The notes under the pieces were generated by a model. That model had not been told where the DNA came from and ran no database searches. It saw only the letters and a list, made by a program, of their open reading frames with translations. Shown piece after piece: positions 37,200 to 50,272 of a stretch of 64,000 bases of DNA. The translations under genes were made by a program, and so were the position numbers. Within the stretch, counting starts at the first letter, position 1. Each line of letters begins with the position of its first letter. Location of the stretch: contig JAWZYU010000131.1 in NCBI GenBank assembly GCA_038380435.1, positions 248,001 to 312,000 of the forward strand, read 5' to 3'. This DNA is from Ryuthela nishihirai (Eukaryota > Arthropoda > Arachnida > Araneae > Heptathelidae).

Positions 37200-40100
37200 T
37201 ATAAAAAGTTAATTATACTAAATTCTGATAGAACTACTAGAGTAAATAAAAATGATAACAATTCAGTAATAGACTTAACTCTTTGTACAGAAGAAATTGC
37301 TAAAGAAATAGAATGGCATATATCAACAGATTGTATGGGAAGTGATCATTTCCCAATATTTATAAATTTTATTAGAAAACAAAAAATCAAAACATTTGTG
37401 AACATAACAAATTGGTCTGAGTTTTCAAAAGAACTAAATGAATCAGTCTTAGAAGACAACTTAAATATTGATTATACAAATTTAATTAATAAAGTTAAAA
37501 ATACAAGAAATAACAACACACAAAATATATATAAAAAAATTCCAAAAAACAACATACACACCATATTTATAAATAAATTGATAGCTATCAGAAGAAAAGC
37601 GGAAAGAGACATGTTAAACAAAAAAACTTTTAAAGCATGTGAAATTTTTAAACGCCTTGAAAAAGCCATCTCTAAAAAAATTATTAACTTACAAAAACAG
37701 AATTGGAAAATCTTCACAGAGTGTTTATCTCCACTTTCATCCACAACTAACTTATGGAGAATATATAAAAAACTATATTCAGAAAAAGAACCAATCAATC
37801 CATTATATTCCATTGCTCTTAAAAACAAACTATACAAGAAACAACAGAAACAATAGCAGAATACTTCACAAATCTTCACTACAAACCAAACAATAAAATA
37901 GATAAAAAATTTAATAACTCTAACATAATACACCAATTTTATAAAAACAATAATACAGAATACTTAAATAAGCCTTTTACACTCTTTGAATTAAACTTTG
38001 CTATTAAAGCATTAAATTCAAAAACTACATCTGGACCAGATGGGATAACAAATAAAGAGCTAAAAAACCTACCTAATAACTGTAAAAAAATATTATTAGA
38101 TAAGTTTAATGAATTTTGGAAATTAAAAAATTATCCAGATACCTGGAATGAGAACTACATGATATTCATAAAAAAACCATACAAAAATAATGAAAATTTG
38201 AATTCTTATAGACCAATATGCTTGAGTTCAAATATTTTGAAATTATATGAAAGATTAATTCTAAATAGATTAAATTGGCACATTGATCATAATAAAATAT
38301 TTAATAACAATATCTTTGGATTCAGACAAGGCAGATCTTCTAAAGATCTGCTTTTGAATATTATCTCAGATGCAGAATTCGCTATCAAAAATAAACTTTT
38401 TATGGTTGTACTGTGTTTAGATATAGAAAAAGCTTTTGACTCAGTTGCACAAAATGGAATTCTACATAAAATAAAAAAATTAAATATTGGAGGTAATATG
38501 TATAACTTTCTATTTAAAATATTAAAAGATAAAAAATTTAAAGTGAAAATTGGAAATAACTATTCATCATGGTATAAATTTAAAAATGGATTAATTCAAG
38601 GGGATATTTTATCCCCTACACTATTTAATTTATATTTAAATGATTTACAGGAGGTCATTCCAGAACAGATAAAATATGGAACATTTGCAGATGATTTAAT
38701 TTTTTGGACCTTTCATAAAAATACAGAATGTATTCAAAATATTTTCCAAAAATTAATAAATAATGTAGCAAAATTTTGTGAAACATAGAATCTCACAATT
38801 TCAACAGATAAATCAGTTTTGTCATATTTCCATAAAAATAAAAAATTAACCAAGGATTTTGAAATTAAAATGAATAATAAAATTATAAAAATTGAAGAGA
38901 ACTTTAAATTCTTAGGAATGCATTTAGATTCAAAATTATTATGGAACAAATATATAGAGGTAGCAAAAGATAAAGCAAATAAATTGTTTAACTTTCTAAG
39001 ATATTTGGGAAGCTCAAAATGGGGATGTGAAAATAAAAAATTACTTTTATTATACAACTCAATAATTTTTCCAAAAAGTTTTTATGGCATAGAACTTATT
39101 AATAATATATCAAAAACCAAATTAAAAAAACTAGAAAATATACAATTAAAAATTTTAAAATTCTCTATTGGTTTGCATCAAAATTCAAATGGACTTAACA
39201 TTTACGGAGAAACCGCAATAAATCCAATATCAATTAAAAAAAATATTTATTAAATAATCTGATATACAGAATTTCATTAAAAAACATCTCACATCCAATA
39301 AATGAAAAAATATTAAATAACTTTAAGGATATTTCTATTGAAAATTTAACTTGTAAAAATGATATAAAACATATTTTAAATAAAAAAACTAGTGGAGAAT
39401 ATAATATAGAAATTCCAATATGGACCTCTACATTTCCTATCCTTAAAACAAATATTAATAATTTACAAACAAAAAATAGTCATGATATAAACACACTTAA
39501 AATGTTATCATATATGCATATAGAAAATAATTACAAAAATTTTATACATATTTACACAGATGGATCCTTAAAAGAAGAAAGTAATGCTCTTGCTGGAGCA
39601 TTTATTTGCCCAGAAGAAAATTTTGAAAAATTATTTAAATTTAGTAAATCAAACCCTATCTTAATAGCAGAACTATCTGCAATTATCTTATCAATAAATT
39701 GGGCACGGAAATTTAAAAATAAGCAGATAGTAATTTTTACTGATAGCAAAGCTGCTATAGAAACCATATATAATGATCCTTTAAAAGTAACTTTAAATCA
39801 TTTATAAATGACATATTAATTTTAACCAAAAACCATTTAAACAATAAGAATATTATCTATATACAATGGATCCCAAGTCATGTTGGCATAAAATATAATG
39901 AACTAGTAGACAAAAAAGCTAAAGAAGCAATAAATATCAGTCCAAATTTTGATAATCCTCAATTTTTATATCTTACTAAAAAACAAAATAAAAAAAATAT
40001 TATAATAGAAACACAGACATGGTATGATAGGAAGCTAATCATACTCATAGATACAGAATCTCACCAATAACTTCAAAATTTAATAACTTTGGTTTCAATA

Positions 40101-40280
40101 AAAAAGAAATTAATTTAATAATAAAAATTAAAACAAATTCGGTAATTTCAAAGGCTTTATTATATAAAACGAAAAAAAAAGACTCCCCGGCATGTGACAT
40201 GTGTAAGGAGTATGAAAATCTAGAACATACATTGTTCGTATGTAAAAAATTTGAGGAAGAAAGAAAAAAATACTATAATG
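37200..40280 (+). pseudogene. LINE ORF2 (endonuclease end, reverse transcriptase, RNase H), broken
   Basis: The coding remnant begins in the last part of an APE endonuclease (GSDHFPI near 37338). Reverse transcriptase motifs follow: SYRPICLSSN (about 38205), FGFRQGRSS (about 38318), LDIEKAFDS (about 38418), QGDILSPTLFNLYLN (about 38599) and FADDLIFW (about 38684, with Phe in place of the usual Tyr). RNase H shows YTDGS (about 39555), an acidic LIAELSA segment and TDSKAA (about 39738). A C-x2-C-x5-H-x4-C-like motif (CDMC...H...C) lies near 40194-40243. Damage includes a frameshift near 37845, an in-frame TAG at 38786 where Trp would be expected, and frameshifts near 39253 and 39800. RNase H argues against RTE/CR1 and for an I-, Nimb- or LOA-like clade. 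Confidence 0.8.
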
Positions 40281-41065
40281 CTATAGTGACCAGACGTCCC
40301 GCTTTTGGCGGGACAGTCCCGATTTTTAACAATTTGTCCCGCGTCCCGCGGCGTTTTAAAAAAGTCCCGATTTTTGGAAATAATGCACGACGAGCTAGGG
40401 AACGGCGGGAGAACGGGAAGGGAATATACGGTTTTCGGCGGCCATGTGACTATTTCGCCAGGAATGAGTTTTATATTATTTTTGTTAATTTTATAATGTT
40501 AAACTTTAATAATAACAAATAATTGTTGAGAACTGATTATCGAGAACTGCTTATGTTAGAATTCCACCACCATTGTTTAGACTTAATGAACAATGGCATT
40601 TTTTGGTATTGGCAACGACGAAAACATTTTGTAACTGTCTCTCAGACGATACACACCGTACTGCGTGCTAGTTAAACAAGTGATGTCAACAAATCAGCTA
40701 TTCAGATAATTTAGGTGAGTAATTTATTTATTTATTTCATAAATACATAAATTTTCTTCAATTTAGCAGACAGTACTCGTATTATTTATATTTTATAGTG
40801 GCGGCAAAAAGTCTAGCGCCGGCCTTGTAAGTGACACTTACGACTTACGTTACGGCAAATTCAGAGGAAAAATAATACAAGTTAGTATTGTTATTATTTA
40901 GAAAGAAATATAGGATTAAAATTAAAATAATTTTTAAAATATAGTTACTTTATAACAATCAAATTAATTTAATTTATAAACTAACAATAAAATATGGTGT
41001 CCCGCTTACCAATGGTGACCGCTCATGGTGTCCCGCTTTACCAATGTTAAAATCTGGTCACTAAA
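40281..41065 (+). mobile_element. hAT-like non-autonomous DNA element nested in LINE, left copy
   Basis: Terminal inverted repeats TATAGTGACCAGAC and ATCTGGTCACTAAA match at 12 of 14 positions. The 8-bp duplication TATAATGC flanks them at 40273-40280 and 41066-41073, as expected for hAT transposition. Subterminal repeats of GTCCCG occur at both ends. There is no transposase and the longest frame is about 100 codons. The LINE C-terminal reading resumes after it. The right-arm copy is about 52 bp shorter. Confidence 0.8.
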
Positions 41066-41379
41066 TATAATGCATTAAAAAAAATGAACATCACAAACTA
41101 TAATTTCAAATGTATTTTAGAGCCTGAAAACTAAGAATAAATTAAAATGTTACAAATTACTTATATCATATATCAAGCAGATTAACATGTATAATATATT
41201 TTAGAGAAACTCTTAGAAGACTTAATTTTCATGCTTGGTGGAAAAATAAAATTTTAAATTAGCATTTTAAAAACTGACACCAGTTATAAAAAGCTGACTG
41301 AATGAGTTCACTACAGAACTAAAGTGTAGTGAGAATATTCAAATTGAGATGTGATTAGTAAGTAAGTTGCTGGACGTAA

Positions 41380-42009
41380 CTCTTTTACGATGTTTGCCGG
41401 ATGGAAATGAATCGGGCCACAAAGTTACGAGCCAAGATCGAAATTATTCAATCATTTGATAATAGAAATATTTATATAATTACTTTGCCCAGTTAAGATA
41501 AAAAAATCATTTTTACACATCCTAAGACATATCTACAAATAAAAATGCCTCTCAACCAATTTTTGATACTCTGTGTTTATAATTCTGCTGTGATGTTTAA
41601 AATAATATATTGAAGATCGTATTGCAATTTTAATGTTATTTCGTAATACTGTAAATAATTCATAAGAAATGGAAATCGTGAGCAACATCTTTATACGCTC
41701 CCAGAGCCATTTAGAAATAAAACAGAGAAATTTTTAACATGCTGAAGGATCTCATACGAACAAACAATTAAAAGATTAAATTTATAACCAAAATATTTTC
41801 TGTTTTCCTTTGCAATTACAATAAAAAGTTGAAATTTTTGTTATAATAATAATAATTTATTTCTTTTGTATACTATAAAAATATGTATAACAAAGCTTTG
41901 AAGGTAATGCTCACGAAAATAACTTATGCATGTGTAACTTATATAAGGGCGGTGAAAAGTTATAGATGTTTAACTAGTTGGGCTTTATCTCTGAGCAGCA
42001 ATTTTTTGC
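41380..42009. other. AT-rich unique stretch, left arm
   Basis: No gene or recognised repeat between the LINE duplication and the SINE. Present in both arms (right mirror about 49630-50258), with a TAA/TTA-rich run near 41842-41860. Confidence 0.5.
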
Positions 42010-42326
42010 ACACAATGGGCTAAATAATCATGTCACAAGGACACCCAAGGCTGAGAGAAGGTTGGGGGAGGGACCCAGAGTAACAACTATTAAGAGACCG
42101 ATGGTAGTCTTCCGTTAAGGCCATCAAGCGGGTTCTTTAACGTGCACAGAGTGTGGCTCTCCCGCACACGGGGCCACGGCTCAACGTCCCATCCGACGGT
42201 CTCTGCAATCCCTGACCGAGTGAGGAGTTTTGTTGACATAAATCTCAACGCTGATCTAGCTGGGACTCGAACCTGGGAACTGTAGATTACGAACCTGGCG
42301 CGCTACTGAATGAGCCACCTCCTATT
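42010..42326 (-). mobile_element. tRNA-headed SINE, left arm
   Basis: On the minus strand the tRNA-like head is at 42251-42326 with a perfect B box, GGTTCGAGTCC (complement at about 42262-42272), and an A-box-like TGGCTCATTCAGTAGCGC. The body carries CCGTCGGATGGGACGTTGAG and GTTAAAGAACCCGC. Similar phrases recur in SINE bodies of several invertebrates as I remember them, so the body may be a shared conserved domain. Head folding is not good enough for a tRNA gene. The 3' boundary is approximate. Confidence 0.7.
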
Positions 42327-42949
42327 TAACTGGTACGAAAGGTCATGGTTGCAAGTAAAATAGCAATTCATCCGTATCGCGGAAAAATATGCTTGGTTTA
42401 AAAAATATTCTGTTAATTGTGATTATTAGGATTACTTTATGCTGAAGGATAGCATAACGGTGTTTTGTGACTAGTTAAGAAATTGTTTATGATTCATGTA
42501 ATTCTTTATTGCCTTAGTTATCAAATCAGTTCATTTACTGTTTGCTTATTTATTTCGCATTCACGCTCGGTCACCAAGCATTCCCACCCAGGGAGAAATC
42601 TACACCAATATTATTATCTTGGTGGTGCAAGAATCATTGAAGTTAAATCCATTTTATTTTCTGCAAAGTCTTCTAATCGCTTTGCTCGTCTTAACTCCTC
42701 TCTGCAGACCCCGATCTGAAAAATAATAAATCGGTGATTGCAGCAGAACGGAATGGAACATTAGAGGCATTTCGAATCAGGGGAAGTGGCGGGAAATCAG
42801 CAGAAGTTGAACTATTTTTGCGTCCATTGACCTTAGTATAAATGTGAGTGAGGAGAGGTGAAATATGGATCCATCGATGCCTCAGTGAACTGATTTTCGT
42901 TCGTGAAATCATGATTTTCGTTCGTGAATTATCATCAATCAGTATTATT

Positions 42950-45047
42950 CTATTAAGCACAATCATGGAAAGAACCTTACCTGGAACAGAGAGTAGACTG
43001 ATACCCCAATAGTTATCACAAGAACTGCGATCACCTTTTTTGAAAATAGGGATAACAATAGCTCTGGTAAAATCCTTAGGAACCATGCCTTTATCAAAAA
43101 AGATATTCAGAATTTCAGTCATCCAAGTGGTAACCGAAACATTCCCAACTCTAAGCATTTCGGTAGTAATTTCATCTACCCCTGGAGATTTATGTAGTTT
43201 AAGTTTAGAAACAGCCAAAATAACTTCAGATTGTGTTATAGGGCCAACATTAAAGCCACCAATGTATCTATCATCATTGCAAACAATGGGAGTAGAACTA
43301 ACTACATTGTTTAGAACATCACTGAAATGCTCAGCTCACCTAGCCATGACAGAATCCTCCCCTTCTATAACCTTACCTTGTTTATCCTTCAATCCTTGTA
43401 TGCCTGTCCGTTTTCTACCACACAAAACATTAACTATCTGGTACAGCTCTCTGCTGTTGTGCTGTCTAACTGCTTCCTCGGCTTTGTCAGCCAAACCATC
43501 AAGCCAAAGATTCTTATCAGCAGCTGACTGATCTTTTACACGTTTATTAAGTTCTCTGTAATGCTTTCTATTAGGACTAGTAGGGTATTGATTAGACATT
43601 CCTGCAGTTCTTTGTTTCCGAAATAAGCTCAAGTGCCTTATCACTGAGATAATTCTGTCTCTTCTGCTTCTTTTTTTCCTAAAAGAGAACTGTTAAAGTC
43701 CAAAAAACCTCTTTAAAATGATCCCATTCTTCCTCAACTTCAGTAGTAAGCAAAGCATGACTGTCATAATGACTAAGTAACCTATCATGGTAAGCTTTGG
43801 CTATAACTGGATCTTTCAGAGCTTCAGTATTAAAAGTAAATTTCTTAACCGTAGCATAATACTTTTTAAGTTTAAGTTGCAACACACTTTTAACAAGGTA
43901 ATGGTCAGATCCAATTTCAGCTCCCCTATATGCCCTGGTATTCCTAACAGAACTAGCCCATTTGCTGTTAATTAATATGTAATCAATCATATTCTTATGC
44001 AGCCCATCAGGTGATGTGTACTTATGTATGTCGCGGTGTTTGTAATAAGTGTTAGTTATTCTGAATCCATTGAGTTTACTTACCTGTAGGAGACGTTGCC
44101 CATTGCCATTGCAGCTACCAATACCAAAAGGGTCTGTTACTCCTCTCCAAAGGTCAGTGTCAGTACCAACTTTGGCATTGAAGTCACCAAGAACAAGGGT
44201 AATATCTCTTTTTTGACAAATATCCTTCAAAATATCCTGAAGTTGTCCATAAAACCTATCCTTCTTCATCCTCATCAGCATTCTCAGTGGGGGCATAACA
44301 GCAGGTAACATTCAAGTCTGTAAAGCTTGTTTGAAATTTTGTTGTAAGAAACCTTTCATTAATGCACTCATATCCTAGAAGAGCATCACTAGCGTGTCTG
44401 CTGAGAAGCAGACCCACACCTTGGTGATGCTTATTGTCGTCCCTCCCTGAAAAGTGAAATTTAAGATTATTTTTAGGAATCTGACCTTTATCTGTCCATC
44501 TGGTCTCTTGCAAGAAGAGAATATCTAAATTATAATGGTGGAATTATTGTGCGAGGACATCAAGAGAAAAAGCTCTGTGCAGAGTCCTCACATTCCAACT
44601 ACCTACAGAGAGAAAATGGTTAGTGGGATGTTTAAAGAAACTATGTTTATTGAGAGAGAGAATGCCGACAATATCAAACAACCCCCCTAATCGCAGGCAT
44701 GGGCAAAGACCCGTTCCCCCACCATTAAAGACTGAAGCCATCTGCACTGGAAGACTTCCTCCAATGTAGAATTTGACGATGCTAATAGTAGCAAAGAGTT
44801 CAGGTGCCTGCGATGACTTCTCCTCAGGATTATCCACCAGCTGATAAACATATCATGTGAATCTATTCACTTGGAGCTGTCAATCCACAAACAAACAAAA
44901 AACACAGCGGATGATTTTCCCTCCAGAGAAGCCCACCAGTGCAGCAAAATCAGGATCCATAATCAAGCTCAGAGCCATATATCTGTCCAGTCCAGTGGGT
45001 TTATATGGTCAGCACCAGGACCCTGTGTGGTTGACCACTCCTCAGCA
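42950..45047 (-). pseudogene. Second APE-type LINE, truncated in reverse transcriptase, left copy
   Basis: Endonuclease region: WNVRTL (about 44606), LQETRW (about 44516), VLGDFNAKVGTDTDLW (about 44195), MIDYILINSKWASS (about 43995) and GSDHYLVKS (about 43915). After a spacer, reverse transcriptase motifs KSPGVDEITTEML (about 43200) and IPIFKKGDRSSCDNY (about 43050) appear. It stops near 42950, before the AFDS and YADD motifs, so the catalytic core is gone. There is an in-frame TAA after AQ near 44543 and further frameshifts near 44290, 43680 and 43335. The 5' leader reaches about 45047. The family resembles the CR1/L2- or RTE-like LINEs often mislabelled craniofacial development protein 2. 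It is nonfunctional and shared by both arms. Confidence 0.75.
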
Positions 45048-45800
45048 GGGTAGAAAAAAAAAAGAAAAGTAGCCATAGTTGTCCAGATCAGTAGGCCACA
45101 CTAATCTGGCAGCCCTCCCCTTCCGTTCACTTCCACAAGAGAGTATCTATTTTGAAAGGTACTAACGGTCTGCACCACGAGAAGGCGGGTAGGACATTAG
45201 GTGCTAGGCCTGGCCGATTCTAGTAGGATACATTTCCGATTACGTAGAAAATGTCGTCTGTTAGATTAAGCTATCAGATAAAACAGGAAAAAAAAGACAA
45301 GTGATGTTTTTTTACGTGCATTTTTGTTTTTCAGTTCTGCTATTTTCACATTCCGCGTGAAGAAGTTACAGCAGAAAACTCATGCAGAAAAAACTCTCAA
45401 CCTTGTAATAAAGATAAAAAAAAAAGATCAGTTTTCTCTGATTTCTTTGAACATAAATATATATATACGATTATTGTTGCAATGCTTGAATTATGTTTTC
45501 CCAATATAGAGGTGAATGTTGTTTGCGAAATTGCAATGTCGACAGCCAGCGTTGTTATTTAGTGGTGAAAATGACCTACTTTTGAGCCCGCATGCATGTC
45601 TTTCATATTATTGTCCTCTCTAGCGTTTGTACACACTTGGGTAAGCAGCTGCTTAAGGGATAGTTTGTTTAACATGATCTCTTTTTAAATGGAAGAAGGT
45701 ATTCCCCGACACAAAGGACAGAGATAACCTATAAGTTTTAGGTAGATTTCCCTGCTTTCTCATACAATATACAAACACTTTCGCAAAGACATGCCCACTG
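45048..45800. repeat. Palindrome 2 innermost left arm
   Basis: AT-rich non-coding arm sequence adjoining the centre, pairing with 45845-46590. The left arm has about 10 extra bases near 45739 (TTTTAGGTAGATT region). No gene is recognised. The short frames here (e.g. 45324-45509) occur identically in the mirror only because the arms match. Confidence 0.7.
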
Positions 45801-45844
45801 ATCTTAGTAATCAGGGACATGTTGGCATGTCTTTGCCACATGTC
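45801..45844. other. 44-bp centre of palindrome 2
   Basis: Unpaired between the arms but internally structured. GGACATG (45815-45821) can pair with CATGTCC (45839-45845). It contains GGCATGTCTTTGC (45824-45836), which also occurs in the right arm (45850-45862) and, inverted, in the left arm (45783-45795). Three copies of a 13-mer within 80 bp is a plausible scar of the fold-back event that made the palindrome. Confidence 0.8.
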
Positions 45845-46590
45845 CAGTGGGCATGTCTTTGCGAAAGTGTTTGTATATTGTATGAGAAAGCAGGGAACTT
45901 ATAGGTTATCTCTGTCCTTTGTGTCGGGGAATACCTTCTTCTATTTAAAAAGAGATCACGTTAAACAAACTATCCCTTAAGCAGCTGCTTACCCAAGTGT
46001 GTACAAACGCTAGAGAGGACAATAATATGAAAGACACATGCATGCGGGCTCAAAAGTAGGTCATTTTCACCACTAAATAACAACGCTGGCTGTCGACATT
46101 GCAATTTCGTAAACAACATTCACCTCTATATTGGGAAAACATAATTCAAGCATTGCAACAATAATCGTATATATATATTTATGTTCAAAGAAATCAGAGA
46201 AAACTGATCTTTTTTTTTTATCTTTATTACAAGGTTGAGAGTTTTTTCTGCATGAGTTTTCTGCTGTAACTTCTTCACGCGGAATGTGAAAATAGCAGAA
46301 CTGAAAAACAAAAATGCACGTAAAAAAACATCACTTGTCTTTTTCTTCCTGTTTTATCTGATAGCTTAATCTAACAGACGACATTTTCTACGTAATTGGA
46401 AATGTATCCTACTAGAATCGGCCAGGCCTAGCACCTAATGTCCTACCCGCCTTCTCGTGGTGCAGACCGTTAGTACCTTTCAAAATAGATACTCTCTTGT
46501 GGAAGTGAACGGAAGGGGAGGGCTGCCAGATTAGTGTGGCCTACTGATCTGGACAACTGTGGCTACTTTTCTTTTTTTTTTCTACCCTGC
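45845..46590. repeat. Palindrome 2 innermost right arm
   Basis: Reverse complement of 45048-45800 with few substitutions and the short indel noted there. Non-coding. Confidence 0.7.
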
Positions 46591-48740
46591 TGAGGAGTGG
46601 TCAACCACACAGGGTCCTGGTGCTGACCATATAAACCCACTGGACTGGACAGATATATGGCTCTGAGCTTGATTATGGATCCTTATTTTGCTGCACTGGT
46701 GGGCTTCTCTGGAGGGAAAATCTTCCGCTGTGTTTTTTGTTTGTTTGTGGGTTGACAGCTCCAAGTGAATAGATTCACATGATATGTTTATCAGTTGGTG
46801 GATAATCCTGAGGAGAAGTCATCGCAGGCACCTGAACTCTTTGCTACTATTAGCATCGTCAAATTCTACATTGGAGGAAGTCTTCCAGTGCAGATGGCTT
46901 CAGTCTTTAGTGGTGGGGGAACGGGTCTTTGCCCCATGCCTGCGATTAGGGGGGTTGTTTGATATTGTCGGCATTCTCTCTCTCAATAAACATAGTTTCT
47001 TTAAACATCCCACTAACCATTTTCTCTCTGTCGGTAGTTGGAATGTGCGGACTCTGCACAGAGCTTTTTCTCTTGATGTCCTCGCACAATAATTCCACCA
47101 TTATAATTTAGATATTCTCTTCTTGCAAGAGACCAGATGGACAGATAAAGGTCAGATTCCTAAAAATAATCTTAAATTTCTCTTTTCAGGGAGGGACGAC
47201 AATAAGCATCACCAAGGTGTGGGTCTGCTTCTCAGCAGACACGCTAGTGACGCTCTTCTAGGATATGAGTGCATTAATGAAAGGTTTCTTACAACAAAAT
47301 TTCAAACAAGCGTTACAGACTTGAATGTTACCTGCTGTTATGCCCCCACTGAGAATGCTGATGAGGATGAAGAAGGATAGGTTTTATGGACAACTTCAGG
47401 ATATTTTGAATTCTGTCAAAAAAGAGATATTACCCTTGTTCTTGGTGACTTCAATGCCAAAGTTGGTACTGACACTGACCTTTGGAGAGGAGTAACAGAC
47501 CCTTTTGGTATTGGTAGCTGCAATGGCAATGGGCAACGTCTCCTACAGGTAAGTAAACTCAATGGATTCAGAATAACTAACACTTATTACAAACATTGCG
47601 ACATACATAAGTACACATGGGTTTCACCTGATGGGCTGCATAAGAATATGATTGATTACATATTAATTAACAGCAAATGGGCTAGTTCTGTTAGGAATAC
47701 CAGGGCATATAGGGGAGCTGAAATTGGATCTGACCATTACCTTGTTAAAAGTGTGTTGCAACTTAAACTTAAAAAGTATTATGCTAGGGTTAAAAAATTT
47801 ACTTTTAATACTGAAGCTCTGAAAGATCCAGTTATAGCCAAAGCTTACCATGATAGGTTACTTAGTCATTATGACAGTCATGCTTTGCTTACTACTGAAG
47901 TTGAGGAAGAATGGGATCATTTTAAAGAGGTTTTTTGGACTTTAACAGTACTCTTTTAGGAAAAAAAGAAGCAGAAGAGACAGAATTATCTCAGTGATAA
48001 GGCACTTGAGCTTATTTCGGAAACAAAGAACTGCAGGAATGTCTAATCAATACCCTACTAGTCCTAATAGAAAGCATTACAGAGAACTTAATAAACGTGT
48101 AAAAGATCAGTCAGCTGCTGATAAGAATCTTTGGCTTGATGGTTTGGCTGACAAAGCCGAGGAAGCAGTTAGACAGCACAACAGCAGAGAGCTGTACCAG
48201 ATAGTTAATGTTTTGTGTGGTAGAAAACGGACAGGCATACAAGGATTGAAGGATAAACAAGGTAAGGTTATAGAAGGGGAGGATTCTGTCATGGCTAGGT
48301 GAGCTGAGCATTTCAGTGATGTTCTAAACAATGTAGTTAGTTCTACTCCCATTGTTTGCAATGATGATAGATACATTGGTGGCTTTAATGTTGGCCCTAT
48401 AACACAATCTGAAGTTATTTTGGCTGTTTCTAAACTTAAACTACATAAATCTCCAGGGGTAGATGAAATTACTACCGAAATGCTTAGAGTTGGGAATGTT
48501 TCGGTTACCACTTGGATGACTGAAATTCTGAATATCTTTTTTGATAAAGGCATGGTTCCTAAGGATTTTACCAGAGCTATTGTTATCCCTATTTTCAAAA
48601 AAGGTGATCGCAGTTCTTGTGATAACTATTGGGGTATCAGTCTACTCTCTGTTCCAGGTAAGGTTCTTTCCATGATTGTGCTTAATAGAATAATACTGAT
48701 TGATGATAATTCACGAACGAAAATCATGATTTCACGAACG
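46591..48740 (+). pseudogene. Second APE-type LINE, truncated in reverse transcriptase, right copy
   Basis: Mirror of 42950-45047: WNVRTL (about 47042), LQETRW (about 47126), DFNAKVGTDTDLW (about 47450), GSDHYLVKS (about 47728), KSPGVDEITTEML (about 48450) and IPIFKKGDRSSCDNY (about 48592). It shares the TAA after AQ (47090). Private lesions include one extra base near 46933 that shifts the leader frame, a short deletion near 47408, and a 6-bp insertion near 47619. At the broken end the phrase TTCACGAACGAAAATCA is doubled (about 48709 and 48731), marking the truncation junction. No catalytic core. Confidence 0.75.
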
Positions 48741-49313
48741 AAAATCAGTTCACTGAGGCATCGATGGATCCATATTTCACCTCTCCTCACTCACATTTAT
48801 ACTAAGGTCAATGGACGCAAAAATAGTTCAACTTCTGCTGATTTCCCGCCACTTCCCCTGATTCGAAATGCCTCTAATGTTCCATTCCGTTCTGCTGCAA
48901 TCACCGATTTATTATTTTTCAGATCGGGGTCTGCAGAGAGGAGTTAAGACGAGCAAAGCGATTAGAAGACTTTGCAGAAAATAAAATGGATTTAACTTCA
49001 ATGATTCTTGCACCACCAAGATAATAATATTGGTGTAGATTTCTCCCTGGGTGGGAATGCTTGGTGACCGAGCGTGAATGCGAAATAAATAAGCAAACAG
49101 TAAATGAACTGATTTGATAACTAAGGCAATAAAGAATTACATGAATCATAAACAATTTCTTAACTAGTCACAAAACACCGTTATGCTATCCTTCAGCATA
49201 AAGTAATCCTAATAATCACAATTAACAGAATATTTTTTAAACCAAGCATATTTTTCCGCGATACGGATGAATTGCTATTTTACTTGCAACCATGACCTTT
49301 CGTACCAGTTAAA
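48741..49313. other. Unassigned stretch between truncated LINE and SINE, right arm
   Basis: The LINE frame stays open past the junction to 48947 but no longer matches reverse transcriptase. A second short open phrase follows (about 48920-49020). No domain is recognised. Mirrored at 42327-42949. Confidence 0.45.
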
Positions 49314-49630
49314 TAGGAGGTGGCTCATTCAGTAGCGCGCCAGGTTCGTAATCTACAGTTCCCAGGTTCGAGTCCCAGCTAGATCAGCGTTGAGATTTAT
49401 GTCAACAAAACTCCTCACTCGGTCAGGGATTGCAGAGACCGTCGGATGGGACGTTGAGCCGTGGCCCCGTGTGCGGGAGAGCCACACTCTGTGCACGTTA
49501 AAGAACCCGCTTGATGGCCTTAACGGAAGACTACCATCGGTCTCTTAATAGTTGTTACTCTGGGTCCCTCCCCCAACCTTCTCTCAGCCTTGGGTGTCCT
49601 TGTGACATGATTATTTAGCCCATTGTGTGC
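49314..49630 (+). mobile_element. tRNA-headed SINE, right arm
   Basis: Mirror of 42010-42326. The head is at 49314-49389 with B box GGTTCGAGTCC at 49365-49375, and the body runs to about 49630. Same orientation relative to the palindrome axis as the left copy, hence a duplicated rather than independent insertion. Confidence 0.7.
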
Positions 49631-50272
49631 AAAAAATTGCTGCTCAGAGATAAAGCCCAACTAGTTAAACATCTATAACTTTTCACCGCCCTTATATAAG
49701 TTACACATGCATAAGTTATTTTCGTGAGCATTACCTTCAAAGCTTTGTTATACATATTTTTATAGTATACAAAAGAAATAAATTATTATTATTATAACAA
49801 AAATTTCAACTTTTTATTGTAATTGCAAAGGAAAACAGAAAATATTTTGGTTATAAATTTAATCTTTTAATTGTTTGTTCGTATGAGATCCTTCAGCATG
49901 TTAAAAATTTCTCTGTTTTATTTCTAAATGGCTCTGGGAGCGTATAAAGATGTTGCTCACGATTTCCATTTCTTATGAATTATTTACAGTATTACGAAAT
50001 AACATTAAGATTGCAATACGATCTTCAATATATTATTTTAAACTTCACAGCAGAATTATAAACACAGAGTATCAAAAATTGGTTGAGAGGCATTTTTATT
50101 TGTAGATATGTCTTAGGATGTGTAAAAATGATTTTTTTATCTTAACTGGGCAAAGTAATTATATAAATATTTCTATTATCAAATGATTGAATAATTTCGA
50201 TCTTGGCTCGTAACTTTGTGGCCCGATTCATTTCCATCCGGCAAACATCGTAAAAGAGTTACGTCCAGCAAC

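Larger units (their letters stand above)
37126..41365 (+). mobile_element. 5'-truncated APE-type LINE with RNase H, left arm (hAT-like element nested)
   Basis: About 3.45 kb of LINE once the nested element (40281-41065 plus one duplicated 8-mer) is set aside. It starts inside the endonuclease and ends near GATTAGTAAGTAA without a long poly(A). Domain order is the end of the endonuclease, reverse transcriptase, RNase H, and a C-terminal Cys/His motif, as in I-type LINEs. The sequence is about three-quarters A/T by eye, more so than its surroundings. Confidence 0.8.

Noticed and set aside
37472..37936. 154-codon minus-strand frame
   Set aside because: Shadow of the AT-rich LINE coding strand with composition typical of antisense poly-Phe/Leu frames.
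49314..49389. Functional tRNA gene
   Set aside because: B box is good but the acceptor ends do not pair properly and a SINE body follows. The same applies to 42251-42326 and 23437-23508.
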